A DNA stretch of 64,000 nt from Parachlorella kessleri (lineage: Eukaryota > Chlorophyta > Trebouxiophyceae > Chlorellales > Chlorellaceae), in contig BBXU01000559.1 of assembly GCA_001598975.1 (NCBI GenBank), forward strand, positions 62,001-126,000, read 5' to 3'. This document shows, one piece after another, positions 47,001 to 58,719 of this stretch. The position numbers and the translations under genes were made by a program. The notes under the pieces were generated by a model. That model searched no databases, had not been told where the DNA came from, and worked only from the letters and a program-made list of their open reading frames with translations. Within the stretch, counting starts at the first letter, position 1. Every line of letters starts with the position of its first letter.

Positions 47001-48355
47001 CGCTGTGCGCGTCACGCACATACCCTCAGGCCTGGTGGTGGCCATTCAGGTGGGGCTGGAGTTGGGAGGGCTGAGGTTGGCTGGCGGCCGGCTGGGTGTG
47101 GGGCCAGGGTGGGGGGGCACTAGTTGTGGACTACCCAGTCTTGTAGGGCCTTGCAAGAGGGCGCCTGGTGGCCACAAAGCAGCCTTGAGAACAGTGCAAA
47201 TCGCAATGGCTGTTCCTGCTGGGATGCAAAGGGAGCCGGTCGTTGTAGGGGCTTGGAAACTGTCCATGCATTGTTGACCTAGGACTACCTATTTTCAATC
47301 CTGGATTGAGAGCTCTTGCCAAGCAGCCCACTTTGTTTGTGCTTGCCTGCAGGATGAGCGGTCACAGCACAAGAACAAGGCCAAGGCGCTGAAGGTGCTG
47401 CGTGCGCGGTTGTTTGACGTGGAGCGCAGGCGGCAGCGGCAGTCCCAGTCCAAGGAGCGCAAGGAGCAGATCGGGTCGGGCGACCGCTCGGAGCGCATAC
47501 GCACATACAACTTCCCCCAGGCAAGCTTCACTCCGGGATGCCCGGTAGCAGTTTTTTGGGTAGCGTGGCAGTGTGAACACAGGGAGAGGTAAAGGGGGGC
47601 TGATTTGCTCTGTGTCCTGGCAGAGTTCTGATTCAGTAGGTGTCTCCCCGAGTCTTATTTAGCCTTAGGAACCTGGGCAAGGCTTGGGCTCAGACTGAGT
47701 GGCAGTCTGGTCCTGATACTTGCAAGCTCCTGCACGCAAGCTCAGCCGTCTTGGTCCCCAGTGTACTGCTAGGTTTGTAGCATGGCCAGACTGGCCTGGT
47801 TGCTGTGAGCGCCCTCCAGAAGGCCAGCCAGCTAGGAGGGGAGTGCAATGGTACTTTGAGCAATGCGGACATTTCACCCCTACCTCCCCTTTGTCTGCAT
47901 GTGCACACCTACCTCCCCTCTGTTCACGCTGTGTGCTACCATCTCCAAGCTGTCAATCACAGTTGCGTGCCTGGCATGTGTGCCCTGTGTGGCTCGACCC
48001 CGGAATCCGTGCCTGGACCAATCTGGCTTGGACAGAGCTGCAGTGCCAACCTTATAACTGTCCGCGGCGGTTGCTTGAGATATGCCTGGCCCTGTGTTCG
48101 TTAGTGGTGGGCAGGTAGAAAGCCTGGTTGGCTGATTTGGGGTTGGTAGGGTAGCAGGCAAGGAATGCTCTGTGGGGTTTCAAAGCCAGTGAACCTCGCC
48201 TGTGGTTGCAGGGGCGTGTAACCGACCACCGAGTGGGGGTGACGGAGCATGGCATAGACGCTATCTTGGCGGGACAACGGCTGGACGCCTTCATCGACGC
48301 CTTACAGCTGCAGCACAGGTCGGAGCTGCTGGCAAACCTGGACGCCCAGCTCTAG
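44072..48355 (+). CDS. prfA: Organellar peptide chain release factor 1 (RF1)
   Basis: RF1 recognises UAA/UAG and hydrolyses peptidyl-tRNA in organelle ribosomes. Seven firm exons: 44981-45103, 45338-45430, 45726-45902, 46321-46437, 46834-47049, 47353-47520 and 48212-48355, preceded by 44621-44694 ([17 protein letters not shown]). The anticodon-like tripeptide PAT (VPATESGG) and the catalytic GGQ ([20 protein letters not shown]) are present. They are followed by [20 protein letters not shown] and [22 protein letters not shown], the typical RF1 end. PAT rather than SPF makes it RF1, not RF2. The N-terminus is inferred: 44072-44165 ([13 protein letters not shown]..., presequence-like) and 44291-44353 (...[14 protein letters not shown]), giving 422 residues with consistent phases. 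The last intron needs a GC donor (CAG|GCAAGC at 47521). Confidence 0.9.
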
Positions 48356-48939
48356 CCAGTGTTCCCTGGCAGGCAAGCAGAAGACCGGCGCAGGCAGCTG
48401 CGGCGGCCTTGGACCATGCTGCCATGCAGCTAGCTTGTGGCTTACTGCAGGGGAGTTCCTGCTACCTCACAGACTGCAGCCCGTGGTGTTGCTGGGGAGC
48501 TTTCCCTCCATGCGCCTAAATCCGCTTGTAAAACCTGGGGCTATTCCTAGGCAGCTTTCATGGCGGTTCAAGGTGCACTCGCATCACACCTAACAATCCA
48601 AGCTACTACGCCCGACGCCAAGGTTATATTGCCAGCGTCAAGCCTGGCATGGCCTCGGTACCTAGCACGAGGTGGTAGGATAGGGCACCACGAGTACAAA
48701 TACTAACAGAGCGCTGTGAAAACCAACACAGCATACTTGCCATCTACCACTCAGTCACGTGACTAGGTTCCTGCCTCCCAGTGCAGGTTTAAAACTTCTT
48801 AACTGAGCATCATTGAGCTGCACATGCATGCATTTACGACACACACCGACAGCAGCAATATCCCGTCAAATACGGGTGCCAGGCTCACTTGCAGACAACG
48901 CAATAGGCCCCCATAACGGGTATGCTTCACACTCGCCAG
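48356..48939. other. Convergent 3' spacer, RF1 / IBR5-like
   Basis: 584 bp between facing stop codons; expected to be two 3' UTRs. No coding feature seen apart from the TGTAA listed separately. Confidence 0.55.
48527..48531 (+). terminator. TGTAA polyadenylation signal for RF1
   Basis: TGTAA lies about 170 bases after the RF1 stop codon, in a position usual for chlorophyte genes. Function inferred. Confidence 0.4.
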
Positions 48940-50573
48940 TCAATCTAGCATACAGTCCTGCTGGGGCGGCTGCGTGCCAAACACGAAGCTCCCAGCACCC
49001 CCATTGCTGGCCCCAGCCTGCTGCGCCGCCTCTAATCGCTGTAGCTGCTGCTGCGGATGTTGTTGCTGCCCGGCCGTGAAGTTGAGAGCAGCCTGCTGGT
49101 GGGGATCAAATACAACCGCAGGTGCGGCTGCTGTGGCATGCATGTTGATGCTGCCCCCCGAGGGCCAGTTGAAGGGGCCCGAGCCCTGCTGCTGCAGCTG
49201 CAGGCCGCCTTGCTGGCCGCCACCCTTGACGTGCACCGGCACTTGGAAGTGGCTGGCATTGGCCCCAAATAGCTCTACCTCTGCCTGCTGTAACCGCTGC
49301 GCGTCGTCTGCACTGGTGCCGCAGGGGAACGTTTACGTCAGAAAGCATCACACTGCAAGGGGATCTGCTGCATGTGCGCATCCCGCTGCAGTTGCCTCCA
49401 CCCATCGGAGCATGTGGAGGCTCCAGCTATGCACGCCTTCTTCAATAGCCTTGATGAGTCACGGCTACACAGTCCTGCCTTTGCACCCAATGCCACCCAC
49501 GCCAGTTACATCTCACCCTTATAGAAGACAGAGATGAGGAGGGCGGCTGTCCTTGGGAGCAGCAGCAATCCCCACTACCAAAACCACCCCACCCAAGAGC
49601 TTTGCTTGCTCATAGCTTTGCTTGCCCTGTAACGCCCCCTATGCCCACGCTCCCACCATACCTGCGAGGATGCTGATTGCCGGCCGCTTGTCCTTCACCC
49701 ACTTGTAAGCCTCACTCAGCCGCCAGCCGCGGTGCCGCATCAGGTAGTAGACAACGATGGTGGGTGAGCGAGACATGCCCGACATGCAGTGCACCAGCAC
49801 CTTGCCGCCTTCCCCACGCACTTTCTCTACAAGGCAGCAGCATGAAATTGATGGATTGATCAAGCCTTGGTGAGAGCCGCATAGGCCAAACCTCATATCC
49901 TCACAACAGTGGTTCCTGAGCAACAGGTAGAAGCAGCAGTGGTACAAGGCCAGCACCCAGGATTAACTAGTATCAAGAGGGTGCCCAGGTGTCAAGGCAG
50001 GCTGCAGGCTAGAACCTCTTGCTTGTGCGCACCTAGAAGCAGGAAGCACTCGTCCAACGGCGGCGGGCTTGTTGAAGCTGTATAATACTCAAAAGAGTTT
50101 TTATAAAGATTTTGACAAGTGGGCACCACCTGCAGTAGTGCGACAGCTGTCCAGGTGAGAGGTCTTCCTACAAACCCGAACAGCTTGCCTCCACTGTTGG
50201 CACGTGCACTACTCCTTTCGTTGATGACTGTCAAGGCGGGCCACAGCCAGCTTACGTTGAGAATGTGGCCGATCCCCAGCGCCTTCAGCAGCTCAGCCCT
50301 GGAGGCGTGATCGTAGCTGCCCAGGAACAAGAAGCCTGGAAGGACCTCTGTGGGCATGGAGCTGGGGATCGCGGGCTTCGCATCCGTCGTAGGCACCAGG
50401 CAGTGCCCGCACACGCTGCAGGGTTCCCCACCTAGGTACTGCGCGGAGCAGGCGCCATGATCAGACTGGATGCAGTACTCTGAGAGGCAACTGATCAGCG
50501 AAGCAAACGGGCGGCTTACGTCGTGATAGTGGCCGCAAATAGAGCACGCCTCCTCCCTCTCTCTGCGCTTCAT
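48940..50573 (-). CDS. IBR5: IBR5-like dual-specificity phosphatase
   Basis: Five exons: 50573-50520, 50438-50256, 50129-50033, 49826-49662 and 49307-48940; 288 residues, phases consistent. The N-terminus MKRREREEACSICGHYHD plus CSVCGHCLVP is the paired-Cys zinc-ribbon-like leader of plant IBR5. The catalytic domain follows: EVLPGFLFLGSYDHASRAEL, VVPTCQNLYKNSFEYY, and the phosphatase loop H124-C-x5-R131 in KVLVHCMSGMSRSPTIVVYY with GWRLSEAYKWVKDKRP. IBR5 is known in plants to modulate auxin responses and to act on a MAP kinase. The last exon is unusual: a Gln/Gly-rich tail of about 120 residues (FDPHQQAALNFTAGQQQHPQ) replaces the short plant C-terminus. In an alga the substrate is more likely a MAP kinase than an auxin component (inference). 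Confidence 0.92.
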
Positions 50574-50767
50574 AGCTGCTAAGTACTCTGGAAAAAAAAG
50601 GCTTCTGGTGAGCAAGCAGCAAGCAGTTGAGGTCGGGCACGCAAATTTATTGAATGCATCTTCAAGTGGGGTTGTCGTCCAAGGCAGTACAGATGCCACC
50701 TCGACGAACCCTGTCGGGTTGCTTTTGAACAACAGTTACTCGCCTTACCAATGTTTATACCATTTAG
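50574..50767. promoter_or_regulatory. Divergent promoter, IBR5-like / SMG9
   Basis: Only 194 bp separate the two start codons, the shortest head-to-head spacer in the window. It must contain both 5' UTRs. No defined motif could be named. Confidence 0.5.
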
Positions 50768-53700
50768 ATGTCATCCACTCAACCCAAGCTGCTGACCAGG
50801 GCTGAGAGACCTAAGGCGCCACCAGCCCATCCAGTTGGTGATGAAAGGCAACACACCAAGGCTGGGAAGGTAGGCAGCCGTTGCTGGCGATATCGTGCTA
50901 ATCTGAATTCAGTAAGTGCTGATTCTAATGAGTGCGCCATACGACCCACTGCCAGTGTGGGTGGGCTTAGTCCCGGGCAGGTGGAGTGTCAAGCAAGGCA
51001 CGACAGGGAAGAGACTTTGCCAAAGGGGCTCACACGAGCTTGTAGCACCACAATTGTATCTGGGTGGCATTATGCAGAACCCGTTTGAATATGCGGGGGC
51101 GGGCGCAGTTGGCAGGGGTTGCTCCTCTGTGCAAGTTGCAGGTTGCTCCTCTATGCCACTTGCTCGGCCAAGCTTCCAAGCTGGGTGGTGCACAGCCACA
51201 TAATGACACCTGCATTTGGCCGGTGCAGACCGACCCCCATGTGCTTGTGTCGAGCGAGTGGCTCTTACAGGCAGATGCAGCAGGACAGCTTCTGTCAAAG
51301 GAAGCCGACTATTTTGTGGTGGGCGTCCTGGGAGGTGGGAAGGCTGTTGTGACTGTCAGGTCAAGGGGGTGTGCTACCTAGGATGCCAGCTATACAAAGT
51401 GCATTTAGTGTGGAACCTCAAGGGTGATACTTATGGGGCATTCGAGAGGTGTGCTGTTGCTGCCTCTGACCAGTTGATACATGTGTGACCTTCCTCCTGT
51501 GCAGACCAAGGGCTAGGCAAGTCCTCCTTCCTCAATTCTTTGCTCGGTGCGTAGGCAGTCTACTAGGCTTGCTTGCTTCAATTCTGTGCTATTCATTGTG
51601 GCACGTCTCTGCTGTGCGAGCAGCACTGCTGGTCTGGCACATATCGCGTAAGAGGTAAACGAAGTATAAGCACAAGGTGCGAAGGCAGGGCCAGGTTACC
51701 CAAGCCGCTACTAAGGTTTCCTCAAAAAGAACATCCTGCAACACCTGCAGGTGTCGAGGAGGGAAGTCTTGGCAAGTGTCCCCCATTTAAAGTAACCAGC
51801 CTGCAGCAGAGGCTTCTAGGGCAGCATTGCACCAGCGGAATCCAGATTAGGGTGCGCTGGCTCCAAGCTGGAGGGCATTACTTTGGTTGCCTGCATGCTG
51901 CTTGTTGGTACAGTGCTGCATGCTCTGATACTTAGCTGTTCTATGCTTGTTTTGAAGGAAAAACAGGACTGCAAGCTGGTGTGGCCATTGCTGCCACTGA
52001 TGCCAATATTGACCTTGGCAGCATATGGCTGCATTCCAGTCCATGAATTGCATCCCATTTTCCCGTGCTGAAGGCTAGTGAGGACGGGATTATTGCACTG
52101 GATACCCAGCCGCTCTTCTCTCTCTCCCTGCTGACGGAAGTCACCAAGTGGGTCCAAGTGGGGTCATTGGAGGTGCACTTACTTAAACGGCAGGTCGTGG
52201 GATCAAAGAAGGAATACAGCTCTCAGCTGACAGAGCTGGATGTAGACGAGGTTGTAAGGGCTGTCCCGATTGCCGTGCTGCACTTGTTGCAACCCTACCC
52301 TAGATGGTGCACTGCATGGGCTCGACACCTGCGAAGGGTCGCTAGCTTGGCCGTCGGGTTACTCCAGTCTATGATTTGAACTCCTGCAAATATAGTTTGG
52401 AAACTTGCAGCTTACGCATGTGTGTGCTTTCTGCAGGTGGAGCAGGCCGGCCCTGCCCCTGGCGGCACCCGCGGTGGCTGCCGCTGGCGCAACAAAAGCG
52501 AATGTGGTGCCGTTTGAGGGAGCACAGCGCCTCATGGAGCTGCAGATGGGGGCCCTGCTGCTGAGCGTCTGTCACCTGGTGGGGTTGCTTGGACCCACCC
52601 AGCAACAGCGCATCGCTGCAGCTATCAAATGCTGAGCACTTGGGGGCTACTGGAGCATTTGAATGAATTACTCTATCCATGGTACTGTGGGGCCCGCAAG
52701 ACTGGTAATGCAGGGGTGCTGCGGAGTGCAGGTGGTGATTTTTTGTGACGGGCTTGAGGACCCGGCAATGTATGAGTATTTGCAGACGGTAGAGATGCTT
52801 GCACGCGGCATCCCTGACCCTTCGCTGCCGCACTTGCCTCCTACAGCTGTGTCGGGTGAGTGGGTGAACTATAGCGTTGGTGGGAAGGGCCCTGAAGGAG
52901 GTATGCGGCCGTTTCAGAGGGTGCCCTGGAGTTTCAACCCACCATACCGAGGTAGGCAGCCCAGAGTCAAAGTTCAGCTTGGCTAGAGTCAGCACCGCAC
53001 TATAGCAAGACCTGCACAGGGGGCAGTCATTTTCATCAACGAATTCGCACTCAATGCCTCGATGCTACCATCGTGAATCATGGTAATTTACGTCTGTCAC
53101 AGGCACCGCGGCCAGCGCAGGCAGCAAGCAGCCCGCCCCAGCCCAGCAACAGCACCTGGCAGATGTGCTATTGCTGCACATTGTGGATCCGGGGGACGAG
53201 TGTGGAGGGTCCCCTGAGGGGGCTTTCCCTGCGGATGACATTGCCAGGCCAAGCCTGTCTGATGTTGTAGAGCTTGAGGACCGTGTGCGAGCTGCCTTTG
53301 CGGCGTCTCGCCTCCGCGTGCCAGGTGAGAATGCTGGGTGTGGTAAGCTCAACAGACTGCAGCTCCTCCCTGAGGCATCAGAAAGCTGCCCCTGGTGGCA
53401 GTTCCAACACCTAGGTAGGGTGACTCTCAGCGCGTCACAGCCTTCTCACTATCGAAGTTTCTTGCTAGAGTCTGTCACTGACGACCCTGCCCTGGTTGTA
53501 TTCAGGACCCATCTCCTTGCTAGGCTTGCTACAGCAGCATGCAGCCGGCAGCACCAGGGCGCCCGGCCCATCCAGCAGTGCCTCGGGGCTGGGTTGTCTC
53601 AGCTACTGGGTTTTGCCTCGCCACAAGCACGATGCTCCAGCAGGGGCCAAAATAGCAGCAGGAACGAGCGTGCAACCAAGCGCGCCCCAGGTTTGCGGGA

Positions 53701-53906
53701 TAGAGGAGTGGCGCGATGCCCTCATCTATCGGCTGCTATGGTACCCTCGGCGCGCATTTGCAAGAAATGTCAGCCAGCAGGGGTGGGGTGCTGGCATCAA
53801 GGCCTCGTGGGAGGCGGTCTGCAAGTCAAGGGGTATACTAGAGTACTACACCCGCGTCGTAGGCACAGCGCTCAAGGGCGCCGGCGGCTGGGGCTTGGCT
53901 AGGTGA
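50768..53906 (+). CDS. SMG9: SMG9, SMG1-complex NMD GTPase-like subunit
   Basis: SMG9 with SMG8 binds and restrains the SMG1 kinase that phosphorylates UPF1 in nonsense-mediated decay. Exons: 50768-50869, 51229-51334, 51505-51546, 51751-51851, 52074-52162 (end uncertain), 52437-52578, 52732-52855, 53103-53324 and 53506-53906; about 442 residues. Diagnostic pieces: YFVVGVLGDQGLGKSSFLNS (P-loop, Lys75), TSGIQIR, GIIALDTQPLFSLSLLTE (DTQP switch-like motif), MELQMGALLLSVCHLVVIF, and YEYLQTVEMLARG. The C-terminal exon holds WRDALIYRLLWYPRRAFARN. The junction after DTQP is the one weak point: the following exon needs phase 2, and the only matching donor (52163, GTCATT) is poor, so a small exon may be missed. 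The start MSSTQPKLLTRAERPKAPPA is the first ATG with a good downstream donor. Confidence 0.85.
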
Positions 53907-54395
53907 CGGTGCACGGACACTTGTTAGTATGTTTACCCCCTCAGATGTGTGTCTGCCTTGCTGTTGATAGCACTTGTGGCAATATCCATGCCTCCCTGGC
54001 AGGCCAGTGCACCTCGGCCTGTTGCTCAAGGTGAACTTGAGGTCAGCCTTGGACGGGGCACACACAATTGGTAATACATAGGGGCCTGGCGAACCTTAAG
54101 ATGGCACTCTCAACATGTTATGGAGCGGTCCTGCTGAGCTCGTGACGGGACAACGCACAGCCTCGTCATCACTTACCCGCCACGGGCGACTGATTTGCGT
54201 ATCTACCGACCTGCCCTTCCGCAGTGCTGCATTTCTAATCCAAAGCACACAACAGGTTCCGTAAGGTTCTGTCCCTTATTTCCTCCTCCGCATTGGGCCC
54301 CGTACCCACCAGCCGAGGACCTTGAAATTGAGACAAACCCACAGTGATCAGCCTGACCGTCCCCTGCATTGCGGCCAACCCTAAGCCCATTGGTT
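53907..54395. other. Spacer between SMG9 and PLATZ genes
   Basis: 489 bp between two plus-strand genes holding the SMG9 3' UTR and PLATZ promoter. No coding exon seen. Confidence 0.5.
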
Positions 54396-56181
54396 ATGAG
54401 GACAGTCGACTGCAACCCCTCGTGGCTCAGACACTTCACCAGCGAGGCGTCGTTCTTTGGGGTGTGCCCCAAGTGCTGCTCGGCACACTCAGCAAGGGAG
54501 GCGACCTGCAACCTCTACAGTGTGGCTACTGGAGAGACTCTATGCAGCGTTTGTGCGCAGGGTCACGACGGCACGCTATTGCAGGTGGGTTGCACGTGGC
54601 AAGGGCGGCGCTTGTCATCTTGTCGGTGGCAACACAGTCCAGCTGCTTATGGGCTTCAATGCGGGGTGCCTGAGCTGGGACTGCGGTGCAGCGGTTGCCG
54701 TCCAACGTGACGCGCATTGCTGACGTGCCTGCTGCTTCATGGCAGCTGCGATGGGCGGCTGGGTTCAGGCATGGAATTGGTCCAGGGGCTGTCTTTTCTC
54801 AAGCTTGGGACTCCAAGGCCACCGGGGGCCTACTGTGGCCTGCGGCTGGGTAGCTCTGGCACAGGCCTGGCACGGGGTCCTATGCGGCTGCCCTAGAGCT
54901 GGCGGCAACAGCTTGCTTGAAGGTTAGCAGGTTCTCTATTGCAGGTACGGCGGTCGTCTTACCATGACGTGGTGCGCGCCCAGGACGTTGCAAAGCTGGC
55001 TGACGTCAGTGGCATCCAGGCGTACACAATAAACGGTGCCAGGTGGGTGTTGGCCATAGGCAGTACTGGGATAGCGCGAATGCTTGAGTACACAGACCAG
55101 CTCAATGTAAGACTCAACCCAGCCGTAGTAATAGGCACGATTTACTGGACCAGCTCCTGGCTTTGCCAATCTTGAGCTATTGCAACAAGGCTCTCATGAA
55201 GGAGCGCTGGCAGCGACCGACTTACCAACAGTGGTAACTGCTGGTGCAGGGTGCTCTTCCTTCGTCGGCGGCCACAGCCGAGGCCCCCTAAGGGTGCCGT
55301 AGGACCCAGCCAGTGCACTGTCTGCAACCGGCACTTGCAGGTCAGCGACTTACCCATGTGCAAAGCATGCACAGCAGCCCACGGGTGTTTCTGTCAAAGT
55401 GCAGTGTTGTTCTGATTTACCTTTCCTGACAAGGTGTACTTCCCATTTGAAGGAAGAAACTTAACAGTGCTTTCTCATCTCGGATGCCAAGCCCACATGT
55501 ATTTGTGGGCCGAACCCCCATGTTTGCTAGGCAGTTGCCTCAAACTGTGGGTTCCGTAGCACGATGGCTGCACTGCGTGATGCGCCCCATACTTCACCCA
55601 CCATCATGCATCCCACCATAAATCACCCGCCTTGCTGTGCAGGATGTGAGCCTCTACTGCTCCCTGCAATGCAAGCTGGACGCCAGCGCAGGCGCCAGCC
55701 CCGCGTGCCTGCGCACGCATCCGGCAGGCAGCGACAGCAGCGACAGCCATGGCAGCCACGCGGGGCCGGACACGCCCTCGCACCTTACGGCCCTCAGACT
55801 TGTGGAGTCATCCGCCAGTGACACTGAATCTATGTAAGTCCGCTGACCTGAATCTGGCATACTGAAGCGTGGGGGTTACGCTAGAGGAGCATGCTCTCCT
55901 GCCTGGGATGTCCATCGCTGTCCCACACTGACCTGTTGGTGTGCTTGCTCATGGCATGCTCATGAGCAGATGGATATCTGGGGCAAGCCGATACTCCCAC
56001 TGCACCCCTGCTCTTTGCCAGTCAACATGGGTGCCATAAAGGGAGGCACAGGGGGTAGCATGTCTGTGCCTTGGCTGACGCGGCTGGCATGCCCTTCCAA
56101 CCGTGTTGCAGGGACTGCCACGAGGGCATGTTCTGCCACAAGAGGCGCAAAGGCAACCCACACAGAGCTTTCCTGCAGTGA
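54396..56181 (+). CDS. PLATZ-family zinc-dependent DNA-binding protein
   Basis: PLATZ proteins are plant-lineage zinc-dependent factors that bind AT-rich DNA and repress or modulate transcription, including RNA polymerase III genes. Five exons: 54396-54584, 54945-55042, 55250-55340, 55643-55833 and 56112-56181; 212 residues, phases 0, 2, 0, 2. Family blocks appear in order: PSWLRHFTSEASFFGVCPKC, C-x2-C...H with ETLCSVCAQGHDGTLLQ, VRRSSYHDVVRAQDVAKLAD, GIQAYTINGARVLFLRRRPQ, and a second Cys cluster QCTVCNRHLQ / YCSLQCKL. The extreme C-terminus HKRRKGNPHRAF matches the RRKG(I/N)PHRAP ending of land-plant members. A Ser/Asp-rich linker (DSSDSHGSHAG) separates the two. Start ATG 54396 is preceded only by a non-ATG in-frame extension. 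Confidence 0.93.
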
Positions 56182-58719
56182 GGTGGCGGCAGGCACTGTA
56201 CCCAACAACCCTTGTGGGGCGCGCCGCTTCACTGCTGTGAGTGTCACGTCTTCCTGTGGGCGGCCTTGGGATGTCTGGGTCCACAGTAGTCTCCCTCGGG
56301 TGCTCGAGCCCTCCTTTCATCGCCAAGTCGCACAAAGGCGGCTTCCTCCCTTGCGGGGCATGTCCAGCATACAGTTCATGTGTCCATCCACGAAGTGGTT
56401 TTGGTTTTGGTGTGGATACACTCACTTCGGCTCCGCTGTATTGTTATTGAGGAGGAAGGCTGTGCAGCCTTGCTAACGAGCATAAGTGGTATATCCCGCA
56501 GTGCCATGGAGCAGTTTTCGTAGTCACCAGATTCGGTGCTTGTGTAGTTTCGCGGTTACCCTTCCCTGAACACTGAACAAAGCGTGGGGCGAGCCCCGGC
56601 CCTATGGATGTCCAGCAGATCAACCTTCTTCCCCTAGACTGTTTTTATCCGGCTATGGCAGGTGCACAGGTTAGTAAGTAGCATTAGCGCTCCGGTGAAT
56701 TGATAGTTGCGTCACCTGCGTCCGCCCAGGGTGGTGCTCTTTTGCTGCAATGCTTGTTAATTTATAGCTGATAGTGATACAGGAATTTTGGCACCGTGCT
56801 AGCGGGTGCCGTCTGTGAGCTCCCCCTTACCTCTCAACCCTGGTTGTATATCTCACCCTTCCCCCGCATGGCACTGTGAATAACCCCTGGCTTGGTGTAG
56901 AATACGACCCTGATCCTGCAAGCTTTGGGCTGAATGTGATGATTGCTGGGCAAGGCATGGCAGTGCCTAAGCGCTTGTTTTGACGTATGTTGATTGCACT
57001 GTGAGGTGGTACTGCGGTGGACATTTGATGGTACTGAGGGTCACTTAGCGTTTCTCTGTGTTACTACCCATGTGCACCTTTCTTTGGGTTACCAATGCAA
57101 AATTGATGAGTCGATTCCAAATGAACCAACCCCCCTTGCTGTGGGCCCTGCCAATGAGCCTTGGGAATCTTGCCTTGGAACCAGTTGCTAACCGGGTGGC
57201 CGGATACGTGTGCAACAAATGAGCTGGATGCACCAGGTATGATCCCATCTAGCGTTGTGTTCTCTTACTTCTAGCGTGTTTGCACTGAACAGGCGGTGTT
57301 TAACCTCCCCCAGTTTTCTGCCTGGGCCCCCTTGGTACAAGGCCCATATTATTATGTAGGCAGGCGATTTTCCAGGGCTTCCCTGGTGGGCTGTGCCTCG
57401 GTGTGGTATTTGCCAGACTTGGTTATGGTGGGACTTGTGATACTGGAATGCAACGCATGCCATGTTTTCTCCCCTCGTATGTCTCTGTTCCTGGCTGAAT
57501 GCACTTGCTCTGTTGCGCCTGCTGCTTGGTTGGGGCAGTTGCTTGCCTCAGACTTCTGCTCTGTGAGATGCCATACCAATTGAGGCTCAAACTCACTGCT
57601 CTTGCCACGCTTGCCGATTCCTTTCCCTGTAGCTGTAGCTCGTAGCTAGCTGCTTACGCTTGTACTACTGTTGTTGAAGGGCATCATTGATATCGTTGTG
57701 CAGTTGTGTCTGCGAGGTGTTGTGCCCTGTTACAGATGCTACTCAACTTTCTGACCATTGTGCCCAGCAACCTCACTTGACTCGGCTTCTGTTTGGACCG
57801 TGGCCCTCTTTTGGCAAGGGTTTACAGTTCAACCTCGTTTCCTCTGTAACATAGCCAAGCCTGGAACAGCGGAAGTTGCTTGGCAGGCATTGCCACCCAG
57901 GTGTTCTTGGCACTGCCATCCCTTGGTAGGCAGTTGCACACAAGGAAATAGCTTCAGTTGAGCTGCATCTACTCTTCCCGTGGCCTTAGCTTCTTTGGGG
58001 GGAAGAACTACTTGGGTCAGAACTTAGGCAAGACTAAGGCGCACTCTGCATCCCGGGGCCTGTCCTGTACGTATAGGTCAAATCTCACACCCTGTTCGCA
58101 CTACCTGCCATGCATGCTAAGAAATAGGAAGCCGGATCAGAGCAGGACAGGACAAGATGCTCCGCATAGCCTGGAGAGCAAAGCGCTGCCAGTAATTACA
58201 AGGTCATTACTTATAAGGTCATGCACACCAACCTGCCTTACCCTACCCTTCCCCTACACTGCTTCACTGCAAGCTCTACCAGGAGCTCTGAAAGGTCTAC
58301 TCCTTAGGCACCCGCAGTGCAACCCTTGAAGCCACCCTGCCAGACCTAGGTTTACACACAGATCTACTGGCCACCATACATACCCCCAGCACCGCACACG
58401 ATCCAGCTTTATCAGTTGCAGCTGAAAACCCTCTGGTCCCCCTACCAGCCACCACACAAATGAACCACAGCCGCTCTACATGCCGCATGTTGAACAGGTA
58501 CCCCCAGTCTAGCCAGCTCACCGCTCCCGCTCCTGTGTTTGCACTACCTGTCACCTTTAACACAGACATACAAAGTCAGCCGCAACACCCCATCGAGGGT
58601 ACGCCGCGATCTGGCGCTCACAGCATCTACCCCAGCCTTGGGGGTTAAACCTTGGCCCTGACCAGTTCTGAGAACACCTGTGTGCGAGCAGCGTTAGCTC
58701 TGTGCCACCGCTGTGAGCG
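56182..58719. other. Long convergent 3' spacer, no gene seen
   Basis: 2.5 kb between the PLATZ stop (+) and the stop of the membrane-anchored unknown gene (-). The plus strand is T-rich from about 56.5 to 57.8 kb. Open frames up to about 95 codons exist on the plus strand but have mixed codon use and no motif. An unannotated non-coding RNA cannot be excluded. Confidence 0.4.

Noticed and set aside
46579..47277. 232-codon plus-strand open frame
   Set aside because: It includes RF1 exon 46834-47049 but extends into introns on both sides; conserved RF1 sequence ends at the CAG|GTGGGG donor.
47545..47550. GT donor for the last RF1 intron
   Set aside because: It would insert eight residues into the invariant [11 protein letters not shown] segment, so the GC donor at 47521 was preferred.
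56182..58719. Extra protein gene in the long spacer after PLATZ
   Set aside because: Open frames there are under 100 codons outside the PLATZ gene, with mixed codon use and no splice-consistent chain.
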